Source: Melanocharis versteri
Taxonomy: Eukaryota > Chordata > Aves > Passeriformes > Melanocharitidae
Length of the DNA stretch: 64,000 nucleotides
NCBI GenBank assembly: GCA_013397845.1
Contig: VZTG01010100.1
Location: 23,893-87,892, forward strand
Direction of reading: 5' to 3'
Shown here: piece by piece, positions 38,291-51,900 of the stretch
Layout of the letters: the number at the start of each line of letters is the position of its first letter
Numbering within the stretch: the first letter of the stretch is position 1
Notes under the pieces: model-generated
What the model was told of the DNA's origin: nothing
Databases searched by the model: none
Seen by the model: the letters and a program-made list of their open reading frames with translations, nothing else
Program-made: the position numbers and the translations under genes

Positions 38291-38389
38291 CCACAAGTTT
38301 GGGAAAAAGATCACCTACTTGAACTGTTTAAGTGACCTGGGAGAACATCTCAAATATGACCAGTTAAATATCCCTCAAGAAGTCATCCA
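38291..38389 (+). pseudogene. ARHGAP8: ARHGAP8 exon 6 (end of BCH domain), donor GT to TT
   Basis: The exon begins after AATTTTTAG and encodes (S)HKFGKKITYLNCLSDLGE and then HLKYDQLNIPQEVI, matching the family's SHKFGKKxxYxNYLSELxEHLKYDQLxIPPEVL. By phase it must end at CA (38388-38389) so that the next exon's A completes the codon where human has Arg. The next six bases are TTATGT, where a donor of GTATGT type would be expected. The GT four bases further on puts exon 7 in a frame that meets TGA at its third codon. Confidence 0.88.
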
Positions 38390-39493
38390 TTATGTGGCAA
38401 ATTTAATATATGTTGCCTCACTTCTTTCTCAGGTGGAGTTGCATCCTGATCACTGTATTCCAAGAAGTATCTATTTCTTCAGTGATTAAAAGTGTAATTT
38501 ACCTGTTTGTGGTGGGTTGGATTAATTCTGAAAGCTGCATTGCCATCATAGACATGCTGAAGTGCATCAGGTGTTTAGTTTTCTACAGATTTGGAAAAAC
38601 TCCATCTCTGTCATGGAGCATTTTCTTGATACGATTGCTACTTCTCTGTGAGTGTTAGCAAAACCAATCTATATGTCATTGCTGCTTATGAGTATCATGC
38701 AATTTTCTTGGGCAAAACTGTAATCCTGACCTCTTTCCTTACATATTGCAACAAATTGACTTCCTTTAATGAACGGCATTCCCAGTCAGCAAAGCATTGA
38801 TTGATTTTAAACTTTATGGATATATCTATTGTTAGTGGATCCATTATGTTTATGTGGTGTGTGTTTGTGTGTGCTAGGGAGAAGTATTGGAGAGTGGATG
38901 GGAGATGAAAAGGAAGAGAACTGCACAGGGCAGGGATAGTCAAGTGCCAATATTAGTATCAATAACAGTCTTTCTAACATGGTGCTTTAAATGGAAATGC
39001 TTCGATGTACTGACAGAAAGTGATTTTATGTCACTGCTGAATGAAAGTAACTGGAAGCTTTGATTTTGACTATTACTGATGCCTGGTGGCTTTTTACACA
39101 CCTTTTGTGTAAATATGGGATAACAGAAAATACCTTAGAGCTCTGAGGTTATAAATTGGATTGCATGGCTGCCAAAGAAAAGGGAGTTGTATTTGGAGGG
39201 GCAAACAGGTTTGAATTTTGCTGTTAAATTATAGTGTGATTCTATTTTTTGGACACATTTATTACTATGCTCCACTGGCTGAAGCAGAAAGGCTCTTCTA
39301 TGTCTTGCTTAAGTATTCCACCACAAATACTACTTAAAAATTTCCTTATGCTGAAATTAAGGTTCTGTAAGACCTGTAGCATATACACTATTGTCAGGAG
39401 ATCAGCATCATAAGCAATACTTGTAGCTGTTCACATATATAGTCTGTCATCTGTGGTGATCAGAGTATCACCGAAATCATGATTTTTTTGCAG
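38390..39493 (+). other. Intron 6, with a lost donor
   Basis: It begins TTATGTGGC and ends with a good acceptor, TTTTTTTGCAG. Nothing else was recognised in it. Confidence 0.6.
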
Positions 39494-39604
39494 ACACGAT
39501 GAAAATCTTTGGAGGAAACAGAAAGGAAAACTTCCACCTGTGGTTAAGGTTCGTCCACCATGGCCACCTCTGCCTACTCAGGAATTTGGAGTCAGCCTGC
39601 AATA
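39494..39604 (+). pseudogene. ARHGAP8: ARHGAP8 exon 7 (proline-rich linker)
   Basis: It encodes HDENLWRKQKGKLPPVVKV and then RPPWPPLPTQEFGVSLQ(Y). The end matches the family's PPRPPLPTQQFGVSLQY, the linker before the RhoGAP domain. In the human protein the PPRPPLP core is a docking site for SH3-domain partners. Here the core reads PPWPPLP, replacing the Arg that most class ligands need. Both splice sites are good (TTTGCAG and GTAAGC) and the exon ends TA, phase 2. Confidence 0.9.
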
Positions 39605-41365
39605 GTAAGCCATAAGATTCCAAAATATGAGATTTCTATACCCTGCAGCTTTCTGTAATGTGCATATCCACCAGACAGACTGAGTGAAAATGATTTTTTT
39701 GTTATATGTTTAGTTTCTCCTTCTATTTGAAAGCCATTAAACTATGATGCCAGACAATAGGTTTTATGAATTCAGGACAGGTCTCACAGTCTCAGTGACC
39801 TGCCTGATCTTCATGTTACAGTATCTTTAGGTTAGTCAATGCTATCATGGTTGCACAACTTTTCCTGGTGGACAAAAGTTTGCCCGTATATGCCAGAGCT
39901 CCAAGCTGGTATGTTGCTGGTAGATGCTGGCAGTCTGAACGTGTTTTGGAGATGTCTAGATTATGGATAGCCAAGCCAAAACAGAGCTTCAGGCTCTGCA
40001 GTGGCTGCATAAAGCTACAATGAATATTTGAGCCTTTTACATTGTTGTTTTGTTGCTCAGACATTGTTCTGATGTTTCATGAAATGAATAAAATCATGCC
40101 CTTCCAGAAATGCCCTGATAGCTGTTTGCATAGATTGTAGCACTGTATGTAGTATAAAAAATTGCTTACTTTACATGAGGAATGGGATGGAAATAGGACT
40201 TGCAAGATTCAATTTCATAAAAAACAACAACAACAACAAAAAAGACCACGAAACCTTCTAGTTTCCTACCCACAGTAATTTCTGTCATCTTTCTATTCTT
40301 CTCAAAGACAGCTAAAGAATATTGTTCACATTCAGCAAAGGCAATTTAGGCTGTCTGGTACATGGACTTTTGTCAAACCTCCTTCTACTCCCAGTCTACT
40401 TTTCTGGTTCTAATGATTCAGCTGAAAATGAGATACAAAATAGAATTTTTCTCTGGTTCAATGTTAAGCATTAGTCCTTTCTAGTAGGCCTGAAATTAGT
40501 ACAATCAATATCTATTGTGTAAGAGCTACTATGAGATTAACTTTTATGTTTATGAACTCTTTAGAGTTCAGCCTAATACTTGAAACATGGCTAACTCACT
40601 TCCCTAATTCAGAGAATTTCTTTTAGGTGGGTTCTACTGGGCCATTAAGAAGGGCAGTGTTTTATGCCATGTTTTATTCTCTCTTGCAGAAGAGATGGTG
40701 TGGCATCACCACTTAAAATTACAAGTAAACAAATCCTCTGTAACTTCTAAATCAGAAATAAATGAATTAATTTAGACTACATTTGTGAAGAAAGGTAAAA
40801 GTGGAGGAGAGGGAATAATGCTTGTTGGAAGCTTTTAAAATCTGAAGCAAAAAAAACAGTATCAACTTTCATCTTGAGGAATGAATTGCTTCTGCTTATT
40901 CCCTCTCCTTTATGATCTCTATAGACTATGATGGCAAAACAGCAGTGATCTCCTACCTGTCTGGCAAAGAGGCAGGTTTGAAAGCGTCTTCTAGTTGAGA
41001 GGCTCTTCTCTTTCCCTGAAGAGACCTACAGGAGGACTGATTTTATTTTTGTATTAGCTTATGGGAATATGTGGACTGTGTATTTCATTACAGTTAGTAA
41101 AAATTGCACTATCAGGGAAGCTGCCCAGATAAAGCTACTGTCATTAAAGGACTGTTTCTCTGTGGAGTCTTTTGTTTAGTTTAAGAATAGAAATTATAAG
41201 ACACATAGGCCTGAGATATCATCATTTCAGTATGTTGGGGAAGATGAAACAGGGAAGCCTTATTGCCTGGCAAAAGATGCTGAGAACATGGAAACTATAG
41301 GTGAAATTGAAATGAAGGCATACTTTGAGATACCAGGCCTCAGTTACTGAACAACTGGAAAACAA

Positions 41366-41678
41366 TGGTGTGGCCGGCTGAAGATAATCCCCTTTGATTG
41401 AACAATACCTTCTGCTAGCAGACAGGTCCAAGGGTCAGAGCAGACCCTACTAGCTTGGCAGAAAAGATCCAAAGAGTGGTTTTTAGGGTTTAAAATGTAA
41501 CACAGTATGGTAATGCAATGATTCTTATAGGCTGTATTTAAATGCTATAGGATTTGTATCTTGTACTAGATTGGTTGATGAAAATTAGAATATTCAACAC
41601 AGAAGAAGATTTATTGTATTGTGAAGGAGAATCTTGCTCTCTCTTAGACCTCTCTTGCTCTCCCTCTCTCTTAGACTC

Positions 41679-41718
<40 letters not shown>

Positions 41719-41952
41719 CTCTCTCTTAGACCTCTCTTACATCTCGTAGCCCTCTTACATTTCTTACATTGCTTAGCTCTCTTAGATCTCTTACTCTTTC
41801 GTGCTTCCTGCTTTTCTGGCCTGCTTCTAGCTGCAGCTGGCAGCTCCAAGCAGGTCCTCTATACTTAAGCCTTTAGCAATAAACCTCATGCTCTAAAACC
41901 AGACTATAGAGATCTCTCGTCACCATCCGTCCTGACCGTCCACACCGAGACA
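41366..41952 (+). mobile_element. Solo LTR with CT-rich expansion
   Basis: LTR-like unit on the + strand: TGGTGTGGCC start, polyadenylation signal AATAAA at about 41878-41883, and a short U5 ending CACCGAGACA. The 4-mer ACAA lies on each side (41362-41365 and 41953-41956), consistent with a 4-bp target duplication of ERV1-type elements, though four bases is weak evidence. The start could also be TGTGGCC at 41369. Between 41635 and 41800 the sequence is made of CTCTCTTAGACC-type repeats around a pure CT run. A 103-aa frame on each strand comes from this simple sequence. Confidence 0.65.
41694..41716. repeat. (CT)n microsatellite
   Basis: An uninterrupted CT run of about 23 bases inside the LTR, embedded in a longer region of degenerate CTCTCTTAGA repeats (about 41635-41800). 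Confidence 0.95.
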
Positions 41953-44900
41953 ACAACCTCACACAGTACTTCTTGGATGATGATTTTCATTCAGTCAGTT
42001 AAAGATTTGTAAATGGGCTTCATCCAAAGCTCTCCTAGGTGGCCTAATTTTGCTGAGATGTTTGATGATGAGATCCCAGTGATGTCTGGCTCTGGAAGAT
42101 GGTAAAACCACGCCCTTTAGAACATGCCTCCCTAGAAGCAGCAGGCAATGCTCTCTCTGGTAACACTCCCTCTTGTAACTTTTGTATCAGTTTGTATTGG
42201 TTCATGCATTTGCTTTCGAGACCTATAATTAAAACATAGAAGAGCAGAAAATGCCCAAACATTGGTTCAAAATTTCTCACTTTTGTCCAACACATGGGAG
42301 GGAAAAATACTGTTTTGTTAGGACAGCAAAGTGAAACTGAAGGAAGTTTCCATTTAGATAGTGATAAATCAATGAGTTTCCAAGACCAGTACCTTGCTTT
42401 GGAAGAATCTTTTAACTCACAATGACATTTTTAACATTGTAGAGTTGGATTTTCAAAATGATGTAAGACAACTGGGCATTTAAAAATCATGGAGGGTCTT
42501 GAGGACTGGGTGTATAATTCTTGGAAGTGAATTCTATAAAGAATTTGGTTTAATTTATAAGTGAACAGAAGGGCTTATTATCAGGTTAATTAAAAACTTT
42601 TCTTCCCTATGTTACCCCCATCCACTCAGGATGCAAAATCTAAATTTAAAATGGCTGCATTTGCTCTCTTTAAACCCTCAGTGTCACCCCAAGCTCTCTG
42701 TGGAAGGGAAAAAAACAAACACACACCAAATTGATTTCATCTTATGTGTCTATTCAGCTTTACTTGATTTGCTTGTCTGGGATTTAAACATGTAGTTTAT
42801 ATTAGGCACAGACGTGAAATGGAAAACCTTCCTCGTGAGCTCCTGTGAGGACTCAGTAATTTGGTCTTTGCAGCTTGAACTTCAATGTGGTAAGAAGTTG
42901 TCCTGAAACTTCCACTGAAACTACACTAATTCCAAGAATAAGAAGTGAGCTTAGTAAAGGCACTTAAATCATCCAAAGTTGCCTTTTAGGACGTCTTCAA
43001 AATAATGTGTGGGGGACCAAAACAGGTTATATGTTACTCTATTTTAATTCTTTGTGCCTACAGGTATAGACCAGACTTGCCCAATTTTCTGAATGACAGT
43101 CTTTCTATAGCACTTCTGAGTGGCTTGCCTGGTTGCCAGATTATACCTTTGAAGGTTTGATCTCATGTTAAAAACAGTGGGATTTCCTTAAAAATATAAA
43201 ATAAGACAACTGAAATTTATGTTCGTCTTCGTGGGAATATCAGACAAAACAATCCTCCTGAGGAAGTTTTGTCCACACTTAATTTTTTGGTTACAGCGTA
43301 ATGGGAATCCGTGCTCAGGTTTGATATGTGCTGATGAATGTGTTACACAGAGTGGGTGGGATGGCTTTGCATATTTGTTGTTTATTGTGTCCTGCTCTAA
43401 CTGGCTAATTCAAGCTTCTTATGTGCAAATAGTGAGGAGAGCGACAACCACAGTGAGGTAGCTGAAGGGTTAATCAAGCCTCACCTCAAGTCTTCAGCAG
43501 AGGCAAATAGCAGGGAACAGCAGTGCAACAGGGCAGGCACAGAGAGACTCCTTCTTGGCTGTAAGTCCCAGCTTGTAGTGATCAGAGACTTTCAGAGCAG
43601 AGTGCTACAGTACTATGGAAATGACTTTCTGCTACTCACCAGTAGCTGCTGCTTTCATAAACCCAGACATTTCTAACAATGTTCATGCATTTTGTTACTA
43701 CAGCAAGACTAGTTTCCTGCTCGTTCAACAATGTTGACTTCACACAGAAAAATGTAGAGCAGGAGGAATTAGCTATTCAGAATCTATCTACTTTAGTTTG
43801 CTCCGCGTGTCAGGGGGAAAAATAGGATTTTTCTTATAAAAGCCATTACTAAAGATTTTGTGTTTAAAAAGGCAAGGAAAAGACCCTCTGCTTTTGTTGA
43901 TCAGATAAGTGCAGTTAAAATACATGAATGAACTGTCCTAAATTCCAACAAAGGAATTAATAATTGACTCTATGGGCCAAGCAGCATCATTGTCCTGTGC
44001 TGTATGTTCAGCAAGCTCTGATAAACCCCTATTGGTGCACCTGATCGCCTCTATGATGAAGGAAGGTGACAGCTGAGCTCAAATACAGCACACAGAGTTG
44101 ACCTTGACTAGCTATTGATATTATTCCATTTTATCTGATTGGTTTTTAAATCTAAAATTATATATCTTTTGTGAGAAGACAGGAAATGTTTTCTTTTTCT
44201 ATCTAATGCCATGGATGGGGAAAGGGGACAGAGAAAATGTTCAAAATTGCCACAACCGTACAGCTTTTGCTTGTTGTTAAATTGTTATCATAAACATTTC
44301 AGAGTGCTTTCCTTTTGGTCATACTCTTTCTGCTTATCCATGCATGTATGTGTGACCAGGGAGGAGGAATGCATTCTAAACCAAACCTCCACATGGCTCA
44401 GCAGGGAGAACATGAAAGGGAGAGGAAAAGCAAAGAGAGAGAAAGATTATCAGCCAAGAATACTTGATGACATATCAGTACTATGTGTGAAGGCCTTGCG
44501 CGGGAAACTGTCTGCTGTCTAGAAATGAGTCACTGGGTGTGTAACGTGTTGCAGTAACTGATCGTGTATCCTACAGTGAGAAGTTCTCCCTGGCACTGTG
44601 TTTACCAGAATAGATCTCTCTGGAATCTGACATTGCTGCAATATGACTGAGATCTGTGAATCATTTCCAGAAGCTGTACTGAGCACTGTAGAAATACTCT
44701 GTTCTGCTCATCACTTAAGCAGAAAGAGTAAGAAAATACCTTGTTTCGAGTTGCCTGTAGCACTGCCTAATCCCCAACGACAGTTTGCGCTATCCATTAT
44801 AAGGCATGGCAGCTCATTCCACCATCCTGGACAAGGCAGGAGAAACATGGATTGCTTGGCAGGATCCAAAAAGAGAGGACAGAGGTGTAATATCATTGAT

Positions 44901-47900
44901 CTTTGAGCTGGTCTGATTTACATTAGCTGAAGTAATGTCCCGATCATTTTATGTCACTTTAGGTCCAGTAAAGTGAAAGCTGTGTCCTACAATGGGAAAT
45001 GCTCTGAAAATACACATCCCAGCTCACCCCAGTGCTGCAGAAACAGAGCAATCCTTTGCATGTGACTGTCAGGGAATAGCCTACTCTGTTTTAAAATACC
45101 ATTTTTCTTGAGAACCTTGTTCATTTTACTGAGAACAGAACCTTTCCTCCAAGGGAAACTGGAATCCTGTAGGAAATGGTAGTAATGCAGAAACTGTACA
45201 ACTGTACGTTTTTTCCCTAGAAAAAAGAAATGTGATGTGTAGGGTTTATTATTACAAATTATAGCCTAGTTATTTGTTTTACCTCTCTGACAGATGTACT
45301 AGTTCTCAACAGGACCAAGTGCTGTAAATAATCAGTTTGCTATTTATACACTGAAACAGGAAACACATTTATGGGTAACAATGATAATTAGAGAACATTT
45401 GAAAAAAAGCTGCTGGGTTGCTATTTGGTGCCTCTGGAGTGAGCAGCTGTAAGAAGCAAATGCAATCAGTGCAAATTTAGAGAGGCTGAGAATGGGTTCC
45501 ATGGGCTTAAATTGTCAATAATAAAGATGTAAGAGCTTCCAAACACATTAGAGTCTTGATGATGTTCCCATTTAAGTGAGTTAGGCTTTTGACTAATTTT
45601 AATAAAAGCTATTCTAAGTGTTTAGAGTACTGATTTAAATACATGAAATAAAATCCTTTGACACACAGGGAGTATGTTAGAACTCCCCTATTAGAAAAGC
45701 TGAAATTAATGTGCGTTTTTTTCCCCTTACCTTGATTTGCTGCAGGCTTTTCCTCACTGGCATCTGGAATGTTGGCCTCAGTACTGGCCTCATCTCCTAC
45801 CCCCTGTTTTTCTTTAGTCCCTAACTGGGAGATAGAATTTCACTGGGGATTTCAACTTTGCTTGCTGTGCAAAGAGCCCCTAGAACTTCCTTCCTGGTGT
45901 GGTTTATTAGAAGGCTAGTTTATTAATGGGGCTGCACAGTCACTGCATGTTTTGTTCTATGTTGCTGCTCTGAGGACTAGGTCATGAACTTGGTCCTGGT
46001 GGCAGAAGCTTCTCTCATGAGTGATTTTTTTTCGTGGAGCACTCATAGCCTCTAGTTTAGCTCTCAGAAGTCTGTGGTAATGGGGAGCGTTGAGGTGGGA
46101 CTTGGTCTTACAAGTCAGGTCATAAATATTTCTTCTGGCCATTATCATGTCATTATGATGCTGCAGAGAATCATTGCTCCAGCAGGTCCAGTACTGTTTT
46201 GTACTGAAATTAATGGTGTCTTGCCAATGTGTAAGAAAAAGAAGTTGGATAGTTTCATCTAAAGATTATACTTGCAAGCAGCAGCAAATAATGAGAATTT
46301 CTAATGTATAAAGGACCATACTTTAGGATTATCTGAATTAAATTAATTCCTTGCTGTTAGTCTTCTCTTTCCAGCAAGTGTGTTGCATACATTGTAGAAT
46401 TTATTTGGTCAAATGTCTGAGATTGTCACATTGTGGACATGGTTTGTGAAATTTGGCGATATTTTTAAAGTAAAATTTCTGTGTTTGTTGACAGCAAGGA
46501 AAATTCCCCTTTCCTAAACAGTTCATGTTACATGTAGATACAGCAGTGTCCACAAAGTGGTATTAACCCACACATAGAGCATCATTGAATTTTATGCACT
46601 TTAGATTCTGGTATGGGTATTTTGTTGAAAAAGGACAATCAATGGATTGATTTTTAGTAAGGCTCACAGAAGAGCTTTGGGCTTATGTCATCCAAACTTG
46701 ACAGAGGAGTAGAGCTCTCCCAAATACAGCAAGCTTTTAAAAATCATTGCTTGAAAGGATAGAAACTGTAGCAGGAATTCAGTTTTGTCTTGCCCTTGGC
46801 ATGCTGGTGCATCAGTTAGTGTTTAGATGGTGATTAGTTATGAGCTACTCCTTACCTTATGAGGAAATATGAGACAAAGTGGTGAGGATTCAAAAATACT
46901 CTGTATGGGTAGTGAGGTTGTAGATGATATAAGGAAATAATCTTTGATTACCAAGATACGGAAAGAGGTAGGACATAGGGTAGAAATAACTAGCAGCTAA
47001 AAACAATTTCATTAGTTCTGCAGCTTCCTTTTAAACAGCAGATTGGTCTAATATTTGAAATAGTAGAGAAAGCTCTGGGAGGTGTATCAACGTGTTTATT
47101 ACAATCACATAGCAACTTGCAGTGTTTTTTATAGCACATGGGGAAGTGATGCACGAACTGTAGTATGGGAGAATCTGGATAAAATAATAGAGACGCAGAC
47201 TTTAGTGCCTGGGAAGAGATTGGATGGTGAAAGTAGGAAAGAGGAAGAGTAGGACTGGATGGGCAAGGAAACTGTCAATGGGGGAGACTGTACTGGTGAG
47301 GGACAGCATTGTGTCCCTGGAGTGATGAATGGAATCAAAATGTTTGATGGCTTAATAACCAAATGGCATGAAGTGAATTCCCATGTCAGTTTATGAGTAA
47401 GAGAGGCAAAACCACAGGGTGATTCAATATCTAAGGCACGATCTTGCTCTGAGTTTCCTGTCAAAGGATGCCCCCCACTGCCCCTGTATGAAAAGCTGGG
47501 AGTGACCAACCTCTTGAGCATGGGGACCCAAAGTTCACCAACCTACTTATTGTCTTCTAACTCCCTTGACAAGCATAGGGAAAACAAATACGAGGGAGAG
47601 AGATTTGACAATTTCCCTATCCCTCCATGCTGTAACATTCCTTTTGAAGTAGTTTTTACGTGTAGTGTAAACACAAAACATAATACTGGATTGCTCTTTC
47701 CACGCAATGATATTACAGAAGTTGTATCAAATACAACTCTAGTTATTATCAGTTAGTTTATATTGATAAAGTAATTAGCAAGCCTAGATAGAAAAAGAAG
47801 GAATCACAGTAGTTAGAAAAGAAAAAGGCCTTAAGCGTCATTCTCTTCTGCAGATGCAACTTCAGCTGGTAGCACTGTCTACTTTACAATCTGAGGTTGG

Positions 47901-48838
47901 TCTGTTATTTTGTTGTTGATTACTATAAAGTGTAGCAGAATGCTCAGCAAATACTGACCGTCTCTTTTGCCAGACTGCCAAAACCTTTTTTTCTTTTTAA
48001 TAAAGAAGATAATTACAGAATTTTCTGTTCTGTCTAAATCCAAAAAATGTTTGGTTTTTTGCCTCAACTGTTCACTCATGAAAGAGAAAGAAATCTAATT
48101 TCCTGGAAATAATTCAAAGCATTAATAATCTCACTGCACTGCTTTGCCTTCAAAATAAATAGTACAATATCCTTTTAATTATACCTACACTGTGGCTTAA
48201 AAAGAAACAAATGTCAAAGAAAAATCTGCATGATAAAAGTTTCCTAAACTTGCAGCATCCCTCGATCAAGACTTCACATGAAGCATTTGCTGCGAACTCT
48301 TTCCTTGTCTGCCTTTAAGCTGCCTGGAAACCCAGTTCCACCAACAGTGTCCAACCAAATCTGATTGGAGGTGCCACCATCAGCCTGTTAACCAGCCTGA
48401 GCTGGTTAATCACAGCTCAGCTGGGACATGCCAAGGGAGGGGAACTAAACTAAAGCAAAATCAGTCTCAAGTAGTGAGAAAGTTAGCTTGGAACATCATT
48501 CTGCTGCTCTGTCCTTGCTTCCCTTTCAGCCCAGAAAATAACACTTACTTATTTCTGGGCATTGGGGCAGTTATACAGCTTTCCTAGCAAGAAGTGTTTA
48601 GGAACGGCTCTTTGAATAGAAATCCAAGTCATTTGTTTCAGTTTTTCATTCAGAGCCTGTTAGAGTTCAGAAGGAATCTCTTCTTTGGTACAGGTGCCTT
48701 CATTTGTGAAATTTAACTAATCTGTGCTCTCAGATTTCTCTCAGGTTTTTGCTCAGACTGTTCTGTCTTATTTTTGAGTCTTTGTCTATAAATGCCTTTA
48801 AAAGATGTTACTTTTTCTTTTTTTTTCCTCCCTGACAA

Positions 48839-48912
48839 TATGAAGGACAAAAACAAAGGCAAACTAATCCCCTCAGTAATGAAGGAAACTGTATCCTATC
48901 TAAAAAGTAAAG
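48839..48912 (+). pseudogene. ARHGAP8: ARHGAP8 exon 8 (start of RhoGAP domain), acceptor AG to AA
   Basis: It encodes (Y)MKDKNKGKLIPSVMKETVSY then LKSK(G), matching the family's LKDKNxGELIPPVLxxTVTYLxxKG, the first helix region of the RhoGAP domain. The phase needs the exon to begin with T at 48839 to complete TA|T. The preceding bases are CAA, so the acceptor AG is AA at 48837-48838. The nearest downstream AG (in ATGAAG) would join TA to GGAC and give TAG. The donor (AAAG|GTGAGT) is strong and unchanged. Confidence 0.9.
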
Positions 48913-51900
48913 GTGAGTTCTGTGTCAAAAGAGGATGGGCTTTTCTGAACAAGAACAATAGTATGAAACTATTTAACACTCAGTGCCTGATACAGCAAAG
49001 ATTACAACTACACAGGATATGTTTATATCCTGAGAACTGGAGTGGCAATTGGGTACTGCCATGAGAGGATGGAAAATAATTATTATCAGATTATTGTCTG
49101 ATAAAAAAAGTCTGATACTGTCTTATTAAAAAAAAACCAAACCCAAACCAAGCACAAAACAAGTATTTTTCTCTTAGGATTAGTTAGGAAGCAGCAAATC
49201 TGAGGATTGTCTTGAAATATGCATTGTAAACCCATATAATAGTGTTTGAATTAAGTAGAATGTCCAATAAAAATCAATGTATTCTAGTTTTTGCTTTCAG
49301 TGGTCAAACAATATGTGTCTTAGTATGTGTTCATTTTAGCTATTTCCACCAGGGTTTGGTCTGAGTTTGAGTTTATTTAAATCCTAGGTGATAAATTACA
49401 AACATTTTTAAAAACTTGCACTGAATAGGCTTCACAATTGTGAAGACAAAAGAAGGCAGGCAAGAAAAACCTTGCTTCTCAGCTTTATTGCTGATTCTCA
49501 AGAGAAATCCTGGCTTCCATTAGATCAGTGCAAGATAATACATATTTGACGACAGACTAGATTGACATTTACCCTCATTGCTAGGCTATGCTCCTTCATA
49601 TTTTAGTTTATCTCAGGATAAATAAGAACATTAAATAACTGACCACTTTATTTTGTTGTGTATTTCATACCTTAAATGAACCTTATTAATGATGGCTATG
49701 GGAGAATAAGAGAGATATCCACTGCACCTTAGAGTGTGCACGTAGTGGAGCATCTGTAGGGATGCTTGTGTACAAAGCAGCTGGCTCCTTGCCCCTAAAA
49801 ATTGCTGATTTAACTTCAGAATACCTGCAGCAGCCAAGGCCGAGTGCTGCAGTGGGGCCAGTTCTGCTATTAAAGGTGAAGAGTTCTGCAGTAGGTGAAG
49901 AGCTCCTAATAGACCTTTTTGAACAACTCATGGTCCAGACTCAGGATTTCCACCCAGACCCATAAAGGTCTTTGGATGTGCTGTTTCCAGAGTGGTGCTG
50001 ATTATGAAAACTTTGCAGATGTAGCTTGTACCAAATATTATGGTTGAATGCAGGGAATGTAAATAGTTCACTACTAAAAATGTTGAACGCGAGTAGCATT
50101 CCTGTAATTATAATTGTAAGTGGATAATTAGAGCTTGTGTAGTATATCAGAGCATGCCCCATCTGCAGATGAAAGCCAGATTTTTTTTGTGTTTTAAATT
50201 GTTAGGAAACAATCATCCTTCTATATACTTAGCTTATGTTAATAGGCAAGTACCTCTTCCTTATTAATCACAGGAGTCAAGAGAGCTATAATGAGGCTGA
50301 GTGTGACACTAACATTATTACCTCTTACAGCTGTTATTACTTAGAAATTGAGTGAGAATACAGCCACTAAAATGTTAATTAAATTAAACTTTTGCCTGTG
50401 TATATGAGGAAGACTTTGCATTCTGGTACTTTCTTGAGCCCATTTAAAGATTTTAAAGAAACAGAAAGCTTATGGCCATCATTATGTTGTGTTAGTGACC
50501 AATAACTAGTTATTCTTGCATTGATCTGACACAAAACCTCTATGGCTTGCTTTTGTTCTTTCTGGGTGTTTCGTCTCATCACTGCTGCACCAATTTCATA
50601 CTCTTCTCCCTCAAAAATTGCTGAGTCAGCTCAGATACCCATAGTTTTCTGAAGCAGCAACACCAAATGTGCAGTAGAGGAAAAAAAAAGCAAGTTATGA
50701 TGGTTATGGTTAAAAAACTCCAGGGCTGGCTCATCTTCATCCCTGCAGAATTTCTCCTAGATGAAATGTTTGTCAATCTGAAAGCAGTAATCATCCTTGA
50801 GTTTTCTCCAAACCTTGTCCACCTTAGGCTAAAATTTCATCTATTCAGTGCAGGGTCAGCACACCTTATAAGGGATGGACTCCAGTGTGATGAGACTTGT
50901 CCTACTTTGTGCATCTTCAGAAGTCAATGACATAGTAGTGCTAGCCACTGATACATAGTCCAGTCCAAGCACTTAGCTGAACTATCTTTTTCCCCAGCTC
51001 TCAATCTTTCTGTGCCCTCAGGAAGGAGGATCCAGGGCTCTATCAACATTGTTATTTTCCAGCCAAGCCCAGGTTTGCTCAGAGCTGTCATATTCCCTAT
51101 CATAAAGAGAATTCCACAAACCAGATTTCTAAAGAGAGATTCCTTGTCAGGTAGAGTGTTTTATGACATTCTCAGCCAGCTGATGCTTGAAAGCCAAGTA
51201 CCTGCCATGTCAAGGCTGTTAAGTAGTAGGTGACAGACATGCATTTTTTTGCACTTGATTGTAAGTGTGCAGGTATCTGTTGTACCTGCTGTCTGCTGTG
51301 ATTTTAACTCTTTCTATAAATCTGGAATATCTCAGTTGTGCCATCTCCAGCAAGTGCTGGCCCTGTGGGTTGCTGACAGCCCCGGGAGGGTGACTGGCAG
51401 CGTTCTTTGCACTCCAGACGTGGCCATAAGCACAGTGAAAGCTTCAGTTTGTCTTCTGGAAGTGACAAAAATTCACTGTCATTGCCCTGTTTCATTTGAT
51501 TTTGGCAGAGTTTTCAGCCTTGCAGAGTTAGCAGGGAGTGGGGTTTGGTTTTCACCCAAGGTGCAGTAGTTCCACTCTTCCTTCCATTGCTACATTTTCA
51601 CATCTGTGTACTTAAAAACAGTTTTGGAAACTCTGAGTTAGATCACAGAAGCTTCTTCAAAATCCTTCATCAGCAGAGTTAGGATTTCCTGAAATATCAG
51701 TGACCCTGTGGCATCCCTTAAGTCCATTCTGCACTGCTCAGACTCTTATTTCTTGAGCAGCTCTGGTGCAGGAGCTGTGCTGCTATTCAGACTAGGCACC
51801 TCCAGTAGTGTGTCCAGGTGGTGAGTCCAGGCTAGGGAAGCTCTCCCGACCTTTTCCACCTTACTGATTTCACTACTGAAAGAATCTGAAAGAATCTGTC

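Larger units (their letters stand above)
39605..48838 (+). other. Intron 7, with a lost acceptor
   Basis: The donor GTAAGC is normal. The 3' end is a strong polypyrimidine tract (CTTTTTC...TTTTCCTCCCTG) followed by ACAA where ACAG is expected. The intron carries a solo LTR with a CT-rich core at about 41366-41952. No other exon was recognised, including in the GC-richer parts at about 43440-43640, 47440-47520 and 48250-48430. Confidence 0.6.

Noticed and set aside
41538..41849. Arg/Glu/Lys-rich 103-aa frame
   Set aside because: It is the translation of a CT-rich simple repeat inside an LTR.
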